Positions 56,335 through 64,000 of a stretch of DNA of 64,000 nt are shown piece by piece. A program made the position numbers and the translations under genes. The stretch's first letter is position 1; each line of letters begins with the position of its first letter. The notes beneath the pieces were generated by a model that saw only the letters and a list, made by a program, of their open reading frames with translations, did no database searches and was not told the origin of the DNA. The DNA comes from Gammaproteobacteria bacterium. Lineage in GTDB: Bacteria > Pseudomonadota > Gammaproteobacteria > Burkholderiales > Nitrosomonadaceae. The stretch lies in the NCBI GenBank assembly GCA_015709615.1, contig CP054179.1, forward strand, positions 3,162,001 to 3,226,000, written 5' to 3'.

Positions 56335-58152
56335 TTGACCGATACCGTTTTTGACGCCAAGGCGTTTTGCCGCGGTTTGCCGTTGCAGCCGGGCGTTTAC
56401 CGCATGCTCAACGGCAAGGGTGAGGTGATCTACGTCGGCAAGGCGGTGAGCCTGAGAAAGCGAGTGTCTTCGTATTTTCAGAAAAGCAATCTGGCGCCCC
56501 GGACGCAATTGATGGTGTCGCAAGTGAGCGGGATTGAAACCACGGTGACGCGTTCGGAAGCCGAAGCGTTGCTGCTGGAAAACAATCTGATCAAAAGCCT
56601 GAAGCCGCGCTACAACATTCTGTTCCGCGACGATAAATCGTATCCGTACGTGATTCTGAGCGGACACGAATTTCCCCGCTTGGGGTTTTACCGCGGCGTG
56701 CTGGACAAAGCGCATCAGTACTTCGGGCCGTATCCGAACGCCGGTATCGTGCGCGAAAGCATCCAATTGCTGCAAAAAATCTTTCGCTTGCGCACCTGCG
56801 AAGACAGCGTATTCAGCAATCGCACCCGGCCATGCCTGTTGTATCAGATCAAGCGTTGCAGCGGTCCGTGCATTGGGCAAATCGGCCGGCAGGCTTACGA
56901 AGCGGATGTGAAAAACGCGGAATTGTTTTTGCAAGGCAAGCAAACGGAAGTGATGGAAGTGATCAACACCAAGATGCTGCAAGCCTCCGAACGGATGGAG
57001 TACGAGCAAGCCGCGTTATTGCGCGATCAGATTCAGGCGTTGCGCCGCATCCGCGAAAAACAGTTCGTCGATAGCGGCAAGGCGCTGGATGCCGATGTGG
57101 TCGCTTGCGTACAATCGCTGGATGGTTCCGGCAAGGTATGTGTGAATCTGGCGATGATCCGCGGCGGGCGGCATTTGGGCGACAAGAGCTTTTTCCCGCA
57201 GAACGCCGACGATTACAGCGCAGCCGGTGTGCTGGAAGCATTTCTGGCGCAGCATTACCTGAACCGCAGCGCGCCGCCGCTGATTATTCTGGGCGAGAAA
57301 ATCGAGCGCGAGGCATTGCAGCAATTACTGACCGAGCAATGCGGGCATAAAATCACCATCCAATTGAATCCGATCGGTGAAAAGCGCGTGTGGCTCAACA
57401 TGGCGGCCGAAAATGCGCAGTTGGCGTTGCAGCAGATGATGGGCCGTCAGGCCAGCCAGGAAAAACGCTTGCACGCGTTGCAGCAGGAATTGAATATGCC
57501 GGGAATCCAGCGCATCGAGTGTTTCGACATCAGCCATACACTCGGCGAAGCGACCGTGGCGTCGTGCGTGGTGTACGATAATTGCGCCATGCGCAATAAC
57601 GAATACCGCCGTTATAACATCGAAGGCATCACGCCGGGCGACGACTATGCCGCGATGCGCGAGGCGCTGACCCGGCGTTATCAGAAAGTAGTCAGCGGCG
57701 AAGGGCAATTGCCCGATCTGATTCTGATCGATGGCGGCAAGGGGCAGGTCGCGGCGGCGCAGGAAGCGTTGCAGGAGCTCGGCATATCCGACGCCAATCT
57801 GCTCGGCGTGGCGAAAGGCGAAGAACGCAAGCCCGGATTGGAACAATTGATTTCTCCGCTGTTCGAAAAGCCGTTACAATTGCCCAGTGAGCATGCGGCG
57901 CTACACCTGATTCAGCAAATCCGCGACGAAGCGCACCGTTTTGCCATTCAAGGCCATCGCGGGCGGCGCGCCAAAGCCCGCACCAGTTCCACGCTGGAAA
58001 ATATCGAGGGCGTCGGCGCCAAGCGCAGGCAGCAGTTGCTGGGGCGGTTCGGCGGATTGAAAGGGGTGTTGACCGCAAGCATCGAAGAGCTGCAACAAAC
58101 AGAAGGGATCAGTCGCAAGCTGGCAGAAAAAATCTACAAGGAATTACATTGA
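56335..58152 (+). CDS. uvrC: excinuclease ABC subunit C
   Basis: A 605-residue nucleotide-excision repair nuclease. GIY-YIG domain at the N-terminus (GVYRMLNGKGEVIYVGKA), UVR motif near 200-240, RNase H-like 5'-nuclease domain (FDISHTLGEATVAS; LILIDGGKGQ) and a C-terminal HhH pair. TTG 56335 is chosen because it starts just before the conserved domain and after the tautomerase stop; ATG 56290 would overlap the tautomerase gene. Confidence 0.95.
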   Translation: MTDTVFDAKAFCRGLPLQPGVYRMLNGKGEVIYVGKAVSLRKRVSSYFQKSNLAPRTQLMVSQVSGIETTVTRSEAEALLLENNLIKSLKPRYNILFRDDKSYPYVILSGHEFPRLGFYRGVLDKAHQYFGPYPNAGIVRESIQLLQKIFRLRTCEDSVFSNRTRPCLLYQIKRCSGPCIGQIGRQAYEADVKNAELFLQGKQTEVMEVINTKMLQASERMEYEQAALLRDQIQALRRIREKQFVDSGKALDADVVACVQSLDGSGKVCVNLAMIRGGRHLGDKSFFPQNADDYSAAGVLEAFLAQHYLNRSAPPLIILGEKIEREALQQLLTEQCGHKITIQLNPIGEKRVWLNMAAENAQLALQQMMGRQASQEKRLHALQQELNMPGIQRIECFDISHTLGEATVASCVVYDNCAMRNNEYRRYNIEGITPGDDYAAMREALTRRYQKVVSGEGQLPDLILIDGGKGQVAAAQEALQELGISDANLLGVAKGEERKPGLEQLISPLFEKPLQLPSEHAALHLIQQIRDEAHRFAIQGHRGRRAKARTSSTLENIEGVGAKRRQQLLGRFGGLKGVLTASIEELQQTEGISRKLAEKIYKELH

Positions 58153-58211
58153 CCGCGTGCTGGATAGCAATCCAGGCGGCTATCCGTTAAACACTTAATC
58201 GCTCTATCATC

Positions 58212-58805
58212 ATGCCTTTCAATCTTCCCAATATTCTGACCTGGCTGCGCATTCTCGCCATTCCGTTATTTGTCGGTATTTTCTATCTGCCGCATTCATG
58301 GTTGCCGCCATCCGAACAAAATCTGGTGGCAACGCTGATTTTTGCCGGTGCGGCGATTACCGATTGGTTCGACGGTTATCTGGCGCGTGTTCTGAATCAA
58401 ACTTCGGCATTCGGCGCTTTTCTCGATCCGGTCGCCGACAAGCTGATGGTATCCGCCGCGCTGATCGTGCTGGTTTACTTGGGGCGGCTCGACGCGCCGA
58501 TTGCGCTCGTCATCATCGGACGCGAAATCACCGTGTCGGCGCTGCGCGAATGGATGGCGCAAATCGGCCGGTCGAAAAGCGTGGCCGTGTCTTTTCTCGG
58601 CAAAATCAAAACCACGTCGCAAATGATCGCGATCCCGCTGCTGCTGTATCACGAGAAAATCGGTGAACACTTCGATCCGCAACAAGCCGGCACATGGTTG
58701 ATTTACATTGCCGCGGTGCTGACGTTATGGTCGATGTTTTATTATTTGAAGGCGGCGCTGCCGCAGGTTTTGACCAGCGAAAAAAATACGCCGCCTGAGC
58801 ATTGA
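58212..58805 (+). CDS. pgsA: CDP-diacylglycerol--glycerol-3-phosphate 3-phosphatidyltransferase
   Basis: A 197-residue membrane enzyme of phosphatidylglycerol synthesis. CDP-alcohol motif DGYLAR...GAFLDPVADK fits D-G-x2-A-R-x8-G-x3-D-x3-D. Several membrane helices. Located 59 bp after uvrC. Confidence 0.95.
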   Translation: MPFNLPNILTWLRILAIPLFVGIFYLPHSWLPPSEQNLVATLIFAGAAITDWFDGYLARVLNQTSAFGAFLDPVADKLMVSAALIVLVYLGRLDAPIALVIIGREITVSALREWMAQIGRSKSVAVSFLGKIKTTSQMIAIPLLLYHEKIGEHFDPQQAGTWLIYIAAVLTLWSMFYYLKAALPQVLTSEKNTPPEH

Positions 58806-58858
58806 ATCATTCGTACAACAGAGAAGCCGCACACTGCTCATTGAACGAATCCCCGGCT

Positions 58859-60517
58859 TCAGTCGAAAACGATTTGCTTCTTGGTGATTTCGCCGCTATC
58901 GCCGGAAGGCCAGTATAAGTCGGCGGTTACCATTGGCGCACCGGATTCGTTTTGCCGTACACGAAAAATAGAGAAATTCTTGTTGCCGGCGAGTGCGAAC
59001 AGGCGTTCACTGTAAATATTGTCATTTCCTTTCATCGCACCGCCATTCGTAATACCTAGATAACTGATCGACGGAGCGGGTTTACGGGAAATAGCGCTGG
59101 ATGTCAGTTGATAGACTTTTGCGCCGCGGTAGTTTTTATGGTGCAGCCTGAATACCGAGGCGCAATGTACATCGCCGCTGAGAAAAATCAGCGTCTTATT
59201 GCCGTTCTTCAGTTGGTTGAACACTTCCTCCAGCAACTGATTCCGTTCACTCCAGTTGGATTCATGACTCCATTCGTCCATGAAATCGTCTTTCGCGCCG
59301 CCCAGATCGGCGTAATTCACGATGTTATCGATCCAATGCAGGATGGGAACGGGCGAAACGACAAACAGAAACCTGCTGTCGCTGTTGGCTTGCGCAGCCA
59401 GCCAGTTTTTGAAGCGGTTGAATTGATCGCGGCCGAGAATGATGTACGGATCGATTTTTTTATCCTTTTCCAGATCGTGATGGCCGCGCATTTCCAGCAT
59501 ATAAAACGCCGAGCCGCCGTGACTGAAGGCATAATCCCATTGACACTCGTCGGGGTTCTGCAAATTGATCGCCGTCGGCGGATTGTGGCTGTGTTCATAT
59601 TCGTAATAAGCCTGACAAGCTGCTTTCCACATCAAATCGACCAGCATATCGCCGACTTTTTCGTCCTCGTGTTCAAACATGCGGAAAATTCTGTCCAGTC
59701 TGTCGTCGTGCGTGTAAGAGCCCCAGCCGTCCATGATTTCGTGATCGTCCCATACCATGTATTGCGGAAAACGCTCGTATACTTCGCGCAACGACGATAC
59801 ATTCCAATAAACCCGGTAATACCAGCGGTAAATATTCAGCAAGTACAGCTGAATGCCTTCCCGGTCATAATTATCGCCCTTGGCGAAAGTTTTCAGCAAA
59901 TCTTCCCTATTGTCTTTCAGCCACTGCCAAATATCCGGGAAGCCTTGTTTGGCATTGGTATCGACATAAATCTGATCGCCGCCGCCGATGACGAAATGCG
60001 CGCCGGTATCGGTCAGTTTTTCATGAAAATGCGGCCAGGCGCCGACATCGCCGTTGGCGCTGATATGATCGTGGCAGCTATAAAAGCCGAAGGTGAGTTC
60101 TGCCGGTGACTCGGGCATGGTGCGGAACCACAGCGGCTTGTCGCCGCCCAATTCGGTACGGCGCGGTACTTTAGCGGCGTCCAGCTCGCCGGAGATCACG
60201 GCGTAGTAATAAATGGTATCGGCGTCCAGACCGGTAACATCGAAGGTATGTGTCAGGTTCGTTTGCTGGGTAAAGTCATGCGATTGCGTATCGGCGATGT
60301 CTATGCCCATATCCGCCATGAATTGCGCAATCGGTTTTTCCTGCAGCCGCACCAGGTCGCCGTGCAAGGGTGTCCTGGCAATCACCAGCGTCCAATGGCC
60401 TTCCGTATACGTGCGTATCCAGATGCGCGAGCTGCCGGATGTGGTGGCGCCGATGATTGCTGCGCTATATAGCTTGTCTTTCTTCAGCTCATTCGAGGTC
60501 GGATCAAGTAAAGGCAT
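58859..60517 (-). CDS. PhoD-like alkaline phosphatase family protein
   Basis: A 552-residue metallophosphatase of the PhoD group. Metal-binding motifs are SCHDHISANG, GGDQIYVD, WDDHEIMDGWG and LSGDVHCASV. The N-terminal domain (about 1-130) is Fn3-like. No signal peptide is evident, which differs from the secreted PhoD enzymes. It converges with pgsA. Confidence 0.87.
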   Translation of the reverse strand: MPLLDPTSNELKKDKLYSAAIIGATTSGSSRIWIRTYTEGHWTLVIARTPLHGDLVRLQEKPIAQFMADMGIDIADTQSHDFTQQTNLTHTFDVTGLDADTIYYYAVISGELDAAKVPRRTELGGDKPLWFRTMPESPAELTFGFYSCHDHISANGDVGAWPHFHEKLTDTGAHFVIGGGDQIYVDTNAKQGFPDIWQWLKDNREDLLKTFAKGDNYDREGIQLYLLNIYRWYYRVYWNVSSLREVYERFPQYMVWDDHEIMDGWGSYTHDDRLDRIFRMFEHEDEKVGDMLVDLMWKAACQAYYEYEHSHNPPTAINLQNPDECQWDYAFSHGGSAFYMLEMRGHHDLEKDKKIDPYIILGRDQFNRFKNWLAAQANSDSRFLFVVSPVPILHWIDNIVNYADLGGAKDDFMDEWSHESNWSERNQLLEEVFNQLKNGNKTLIFLSGDVHCASVFRLHHKNYRGAKVYQLTSSAISRKPAPSISYLGITNGGAMKGNDNIYSERLFALAGNKNFSIFRVRQNESGAPMVTADLYWPSGDSGEITKKQIVFD

Positions 60518-60893
60518 GTGAACTCCTTAGTGAAAATAAGTCGGGTTAGGGAAACGCTGATTAATTGACTACACGAGCGAATCACTTCATTGCGCGGTAC
60601 TCGCTTCCTCGCCTATCATGTTGATATGTCTCGGTTGCTGCGTTCCGTGCGTCTCGTGCTTCATCTCGTTCACCGAATTAATCAGCGCTTCCTTAGAAAA
60701 ACATCAACGCGCTGCAGAGACTTTTTTTATTTTAGGTAGCCGCTATAAAAGCCATTGTGCCATAGCGCCGGCATTCTTGTATTAATATAGACGCCGATCC
60801 GGTTTTTTGCGGTGTCATTCGCAGGCCAAGGTGCATGAAGCACGCGAAAAAGAAAAAACTGAAAATGAATGTGCTCAACTCAAGTGAACAAAA
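60518..60893. other. intergenic region containing a MITE
   Basis: Between the PhoD-like gene and the YaiI-type gene. It holds the element at 60550-60692. The remaining 200 bp (60693-60893) have no credible gene. Confidence 0.6.
60550..60692. mobile_element. IS5-group MITE, 143 bp, flanked by TTAG
   Basis: Terminal inverted repeats GGAAACGCTGATTAATT (left) and, read from the right, GGAAGCGCTGATTAATT. Flanked by TTAG at 60546-60549 and 60693-60696, a YTAR duplication as in the MITE after bamB. Internal sequence is unrelated to that element. Confidence 0.8.
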
Positions 60894-61334
60894 ATGAAAA
60901 TATGGATTGATGCGGATGCTTGCCCCGGCGTGATCAAAGAAATTCTCTTTCGCGCGGCGGAAAGAACGAAACGGCATTTGATATTGATCGCCAATCATCC
61001 TTTGTATGTTCCGCCGTCGCCCTTTATCCGCATGCAGCAAGTCGAGCACGGGTTCGATGTGGCCGATAATGAAATCGTCAAAAGGCTGGAAAGCGGCGAT
61101 CTCGTGATTACCAGCGATATACCGCTGGCGGCGCAAGTCATCGAAAAACAAGGTCTGGTGCTGAGTCCGCGCGGCGAGCTGTATACCCGGGAAAACATCG
61201 GTGCGCGCTTGAGTATGCGGAATTTCATGGAAGATTTGCGCGCCAGCGGCGTCGATACCGGCGGCCTGTCCGCCTTGAGTCAAAATGACCGAAAAACGTT
61301 TGCCAATCAATTGGATAAATTGCTGGCACAATAG
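60894..61334 (+). CDS. YaiI/YqxD (DUF188) family protein
   Basis: A 146-residue protein beginning MKIWIDADACPGVIKE, with VITSDIPLAAQVIEKQG and NFMEDLRASG, all typical of the DUF188 family. The PIN-like fold hints at a nuclease, but the function is unknown. Monocistronic. Confidence 0.88.
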   Translation: MKIWIDADACPGVIKEILFRAAERTKRHLILIANHPLYVPPSPFIRMQQVEHGFDVADNEIVKRLESGDLVITSDIPLAAQVIEKQGLVLSPRGELYTRENIGARLSMRNFMEDLRASGVDTGGLSALSQNDRKTFANQLDKLLAQ

Positions 61335-61691
61335 CATTCGCGGGTCTGTCATGACGCGGTGATTGCTTCCGCCCGTTGCCGCAATTCATCGCTATAAGTC
61401 CTCCGCCTGGCTGCGCCCGGGTCATTTTCTTTTTCCGCTGTATCAAAAACAACAATTTCCAACTCGCTGATAGCAATCGATCTTAGCCGGGAGCGGTGGC
61501 GGATTTTCTTTTCTGAATTGCAAAATTGTTAAAAATTTCCTGCATAAAAATAATTTGTGTTGTACCATTAGTGCCGTAGCATTCTTCATTAACCACTAGA
61601 TATTGTGGTTTTATCGAAAGTAATGCTATTTCATTGAATCAACAGAAATTTGTATTTTTCTTTGATGAATCACCAGTCAGGAGGATCACCC
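61335..61691. other. nrdA upstream region
   Basis: 357 bp without a credible gene. The right part is AT-rich and contains the likely NrdR box at 61593-61608. The ATG of nrdA is at 61692. Confidence 0.6.
61593..61608. promoter_or_regulatory. putative NrdR box
   Basis: CCACTAGATATTGTGG is a near-palindrome matching about 12 of 16 positions of the NrdR consensus (ACACTATATATAGTGT). It lies about 83 bp before nrdA. NrdR boxes usually occur in pairs about 31 bp apart; only a degenerate partner is visible upstream. Confidence 0.55.
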
Positions 61692-64000
61692 ATGCAGCTC
61701 GCGACAGAACAAATTCACCACAAACCGGTTTCCGGAAGTCAAAGTTTTATGGATACACCCGCGCAAAATTCCCGTTTTTCCCAGCATAAAGTCATCCGCC
61801 GCAACGGTGCGGTGGTGTCGTTCGAGCCGGGCAAGATTTCAGTAGCGATGACCAAGGCGTTTATCGCCGTCGACGGCGGGCAGGGCGCGGCGTCGGTGCG
61901 GGTGCGCGAAGTGGTGGCCGGGTTGACCAACGATGTGGTGAATGCACTGCTGCGCCGTCAGCCGGACGGTGGTACGTTCCATATCGAGGACATTCAGGAT
62001 CAAGTCGAGCTGGCATTGATGCGCTCCGGCGAACACGATGTGGCGCGCGCGTATGTGCTGTACCGCGAAGCGCGGGCGCGTGAACGCGCCAAGCTGAAGC
62101 AAAGCGCCGAAGCGGTGGTGGAAACGCTGACCGTGACCGACAATGGCCAGCGCGTGCCGCTCGATGTCGCCAAATTATCCGCATTGATCGAATCCTCCTG
62201 CGCCGGTCTCGGCAACACCGTCGACCCGTCGCTGATTCTGAAGGCTACCTTGAAAGATTTGTACGACGGCGTATCGCTCGACGAAGTGCGCAAATCCGTC
62301 GTGCTGTCGGCGCGCGTGCTGATCGAGAAAGACCCGGCGTACAGTTATGTCACCGCGCGCTTGTTGCTGAACAACGTGCGCCACGAAGTGCTGGGCGAGG
62401 AAGTCACGCAACAGGCGATGCAGGCGCACTACCAGGATTATTTCCCGGTATTCATCAAACGCGGCATCGAAGCCGAATTGCTCGATCCGCGCCTGGCGCA
62501 ATTCGACTTGAAGCGCTTGTCCGAAGCGCTGGACGCCGATCGCGACTTGCAATTCGATTACCTCGGTTTGCAAACGCTGTACGACCGCTATTTCCTGCAT
62601 ATCAAGGAACGCCGCATCGAATTGCCGCAAGCGTTCTTCATGCGCGTGGCGATGGGATTGGCGTTGAACGAAATCGACCGCGAAGCGCGCGCCATCGAGT
62701 TTTATCACGTGTTGTCGAGTTTCGATTTTATGAGCTCGACACCGACCTTATTCAATTCCGGCACTTGCCGTTCGCAATTGTCGTCGTGCTACTTGACCAC
62801 CGTGCCGGACGATCTCGACGGCATTTACGAAGCGATCAAGGAAAACGCGCTGCTGGCCAAATACGCCGGCGGCTTGGGTAACGACTGGACGCCGGTGCGG
62901 GCGATGGGTGCGCGCATCAAGGGCACCAACGGCAAATCGCAAGGTGTGGTGCCGTTCCTGAAAGTGGTGTCCGACACCGCCGTGGCGGTCAACCAAGGCG
63001 GCAAGCGCAAGGGCGCGGTGTGCGCGTACCTGGAATGCTGGCATCTGGACATCGAGGAATTCCTGGAATTGCGCAAAAACACCGGCGACGACCGCCGCCG
63101 CACGCACGACATGAACACCGCGACGTGGATTCCCGATCTGTTCATGAAACGCGTCATGGACGGCAGCGATTGGACGCTGTTCTCGCCATCGGATACGCCC
63201 GACTTGCACGAAAAATTCGGCCAGCAGTTCGAGCAAGCGTATCTCGGCTACGAAGCGAAAATCGAGCGCGGCGAACTGACGCTGTACAAAAAAATCCCGG
63301 CGGTGCAGTTGTGGCGCAAGATGCTGAGCATGCTGTTTGAAACCGGCCATCCGTGGATCACGTTCAAGGATCCGTGCAACGTGCGTTCGCCGCAGAACCA
63401 TATCGGCGTGGTGCACAGCTCGAATCTGTGCACCGAAATCACGTTGAACACCAACGACAAGGAAATCGCCGTGTGCAATCTCGGTTCGGTCAATCTGCTC
63501 GCGCATCTGAAGGACGGCGCGCTCGATCTGGACAAACTGAAGCGCACCGTGCGCATTGCCATGCGCATGCTCGACAACGTCATCGACATCAATTTCTACG
63601 CCGTCGCCAAAGCGCGCAACGCCAACCTGAAGCACCGTCCGGTCGGCCTGGGCATCATGGGATTCCAGGATTGTCTGCATCAACTGGGCATTCCATACAG
63701 CTCGCAAGAAGCGGTGGAATTCGCTGATCGTTCGATGGAAGCGGTGGCGTATCACGCCTATTGGGCGTCGACCGAATTGGCGCAAGAGCGCGGCTGCTAC
63801 AGCAGCTACAAAGGCAGCCTGTGGGATCGCGGTATTCTGCCGCACGACACGCTGGAAGTGTTGCGTAACGAGCGCGGCGGCTTTGTCGAAGCGGATCTGT
63901 CCGCGACACTCGATTGGGACGCATTGCGTGCGCGCATCCAGCAATACGGCATGCGCAATTCCAACTGCCTGGCGATTGCGCCGACCGCGACGATTTCCAA
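61692..64000 (+). CDS. nrdA: ribonucleoside-diphosphate reductase alpha subunit (partial)
   Basis: Open from ATG 61692 to the window end (769 codons, no stop). An N-terminal ATP-cone (about 30-120, VIRRNGAVVSFEPGKISVA) precedes the barrel with SGTCRSQLSSCYLTTV (first active-site Cys) and NSNLCTEITLNTNDKEIAVCNLG region (NLCTE with the thiyl Cys). It is the class I large subunit that makes deoxyribonucleotides. A beta subunit (nrdB) would be expected beyond the window. Confidence 0.96.
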   Translation, partial: MQLATEQIHHKPVSGSQSFMDTPAQNSRFSQHKVIRRNGAVVSFEPGKISVAMTKAFIAVDGGQGAASVRVREVVAGLTNDVVNALLRRQPDGGTFHIEDIQDQVELALMRSGEHDVARAYVLYREARARERAKLKQSAEAVVETLTVTDNGQRVPLDVAKLSALIESSCAGLGNTVDPSLILKATLKDLYDGVSLDEVRKSVVLSARVLIEKDPAYSYVTARLLLNNVRHEVLGEEVTQQAMQAHYQDYFPVFIKRGIEAELLDPRLAQFDLKRLSEALDADRDLQFDYLGLQTLYDRYFLHIKERRIELPQAFFMRVAMGLALNEIDREARAIEFYHVLSSFDFMSSTPTLFNSGTCRSQLSSCYLTTVPDDLDGIYEAIKENALLAKYAGGLGNDWTPVRAMGARIKGTNGKSQGVVPFLKVVSDTAVAVNQGGKRKGAVCAYLECWHLDIEEFLELRKNTGDDRRRTHDMNTATWIPDLFMKRVMDGSDWTLFSPSDTPDLHEKFGQQFEQAYLGYEAKIERGELTLYKKIPAVQLWRKMLSMLFETGHPWITFKDPCNVRSPQNHIGVVHSSNLCTEITLNTNDKEIAVCNLGSVNLLAHLKDGALDLDKLKRTVRIAMRMLDNVIDINFYAVAKARNANLKHRPVGLGIMGFQDCLHQLGIPYSSQEAVEFADRSMEAVAYHAYWASTELAQERGCYSSYKGSLWDRGILPHDTLEVLRNERGGFVEADLSATLDWDALRARIQQYGMRNSNCLAIAPTATIS

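Noticed and set aside
58823..58860. Bidirectional terminator between pgsA and the PhoD-like gene (GAAGCCG / CGGCTTC)
   Set aside because: The stem is only 7 bp with a 24-base loop and no T-run, and one arm overlaps the stop codon of the PhoD-like gene.
59108..60109. 333-codon plus-strand reading frame opposite the PhoD-like phosphatase
   Set aside because: The opposite strand encodes a clear phosphatase with all metal motifs; this frame has no recognisable domain and no ribosome-binding site.

Overview
The window looks like a chromosomal segment of a betaproteobacterium, most likely Nitrosomonadaceae (Nitrosomonas-like). This rests on the AmgK-MurU peptidoglycan-recycling pair, the rlmN-pilF-rodZ-ispG-hisS-yfgM-bamB-der gene order, the flhBAFG-fliA-motCD-flgNM flagellar block and the IS content. 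No ammonia-oxidation gene is present, so the genus is an inference.

Layout. 1-10.6 kb (mostly minus strand): partial ExoD-like gene, MacAB-type export system, BepA-like M48 protease, NadE, phosphomannomutase/phosphoglucomutase, a CHCC zinc-finger protein, IlvE and a GpsA-like dehydrogenase. 10.8-12.6 kb: a gene with an S-layer/adhesin-type N-terminus, split by a complete IS481-family element with a 7-bp target duplication. 12.8-18.1 kb: hydrolase-OsmC fusion, Hsp15, class II aldolase, HD-GYP protein and a secreted vanadium-haloperoxidase/PAP2-type protein. 18.1-19.9 kb: trmB, thiG and thiS.

20.1-25.5 kb is the most unusual part. A full-length comM (yifB) and a truncated copy of its 3' third lie in direct orientation as a 462-bp repeat, 389 bp of it identical. 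They flank about 3.5 kb of AT-rich DNA holding a double-HTH regulator, a 592-residue protein with a Tat-like signal and no recognised family, and a 254-residue protein whose C-terminus resembles the serum-amyloid-A-like domain found at the ends of RHS-type toxins. No integrase or transposase is visible. The arrangement is what a single-crossover (Campbell-type) integration of a circle carrying a comM fragment would leave.

25.6-32.0 kb: ubiK, amgK-murU, pepP, a small membrane protein and a penicillin-acylase family protein. 32.2-40.8 kb: late flagellar regulation and motor genes (flhB, flhA, flhF, flhG, fliA, motC, motD), converging on flgM-flgN, which has a good sigma-28 promoter. 41.1-51.0 kb: CysZ/EI24-like protein, DUF3025, ndk, then the rlmN to bamB run. 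51.2-61.3 kb: der, an acyl-CoA synthetase-GNAT fusion, family 5 uracil-DNA glycosylase, tautomerase, uvrC, pgsA, a PhoD-like phosphatase and a YaiI-type protein. 61.7 kb to the end: nrdA (open at the window edge) behind a likely NrdR box.

Two short non-coding elements of about 140 bp (after bamB and after the PhoD-like gene) have terminal inverted repeats and 4-bp YTAR target duplications (CTAG and TTAG), consistent with IS5-group MITEs. No tRNA, rRNA or CRISPR array was recognised.
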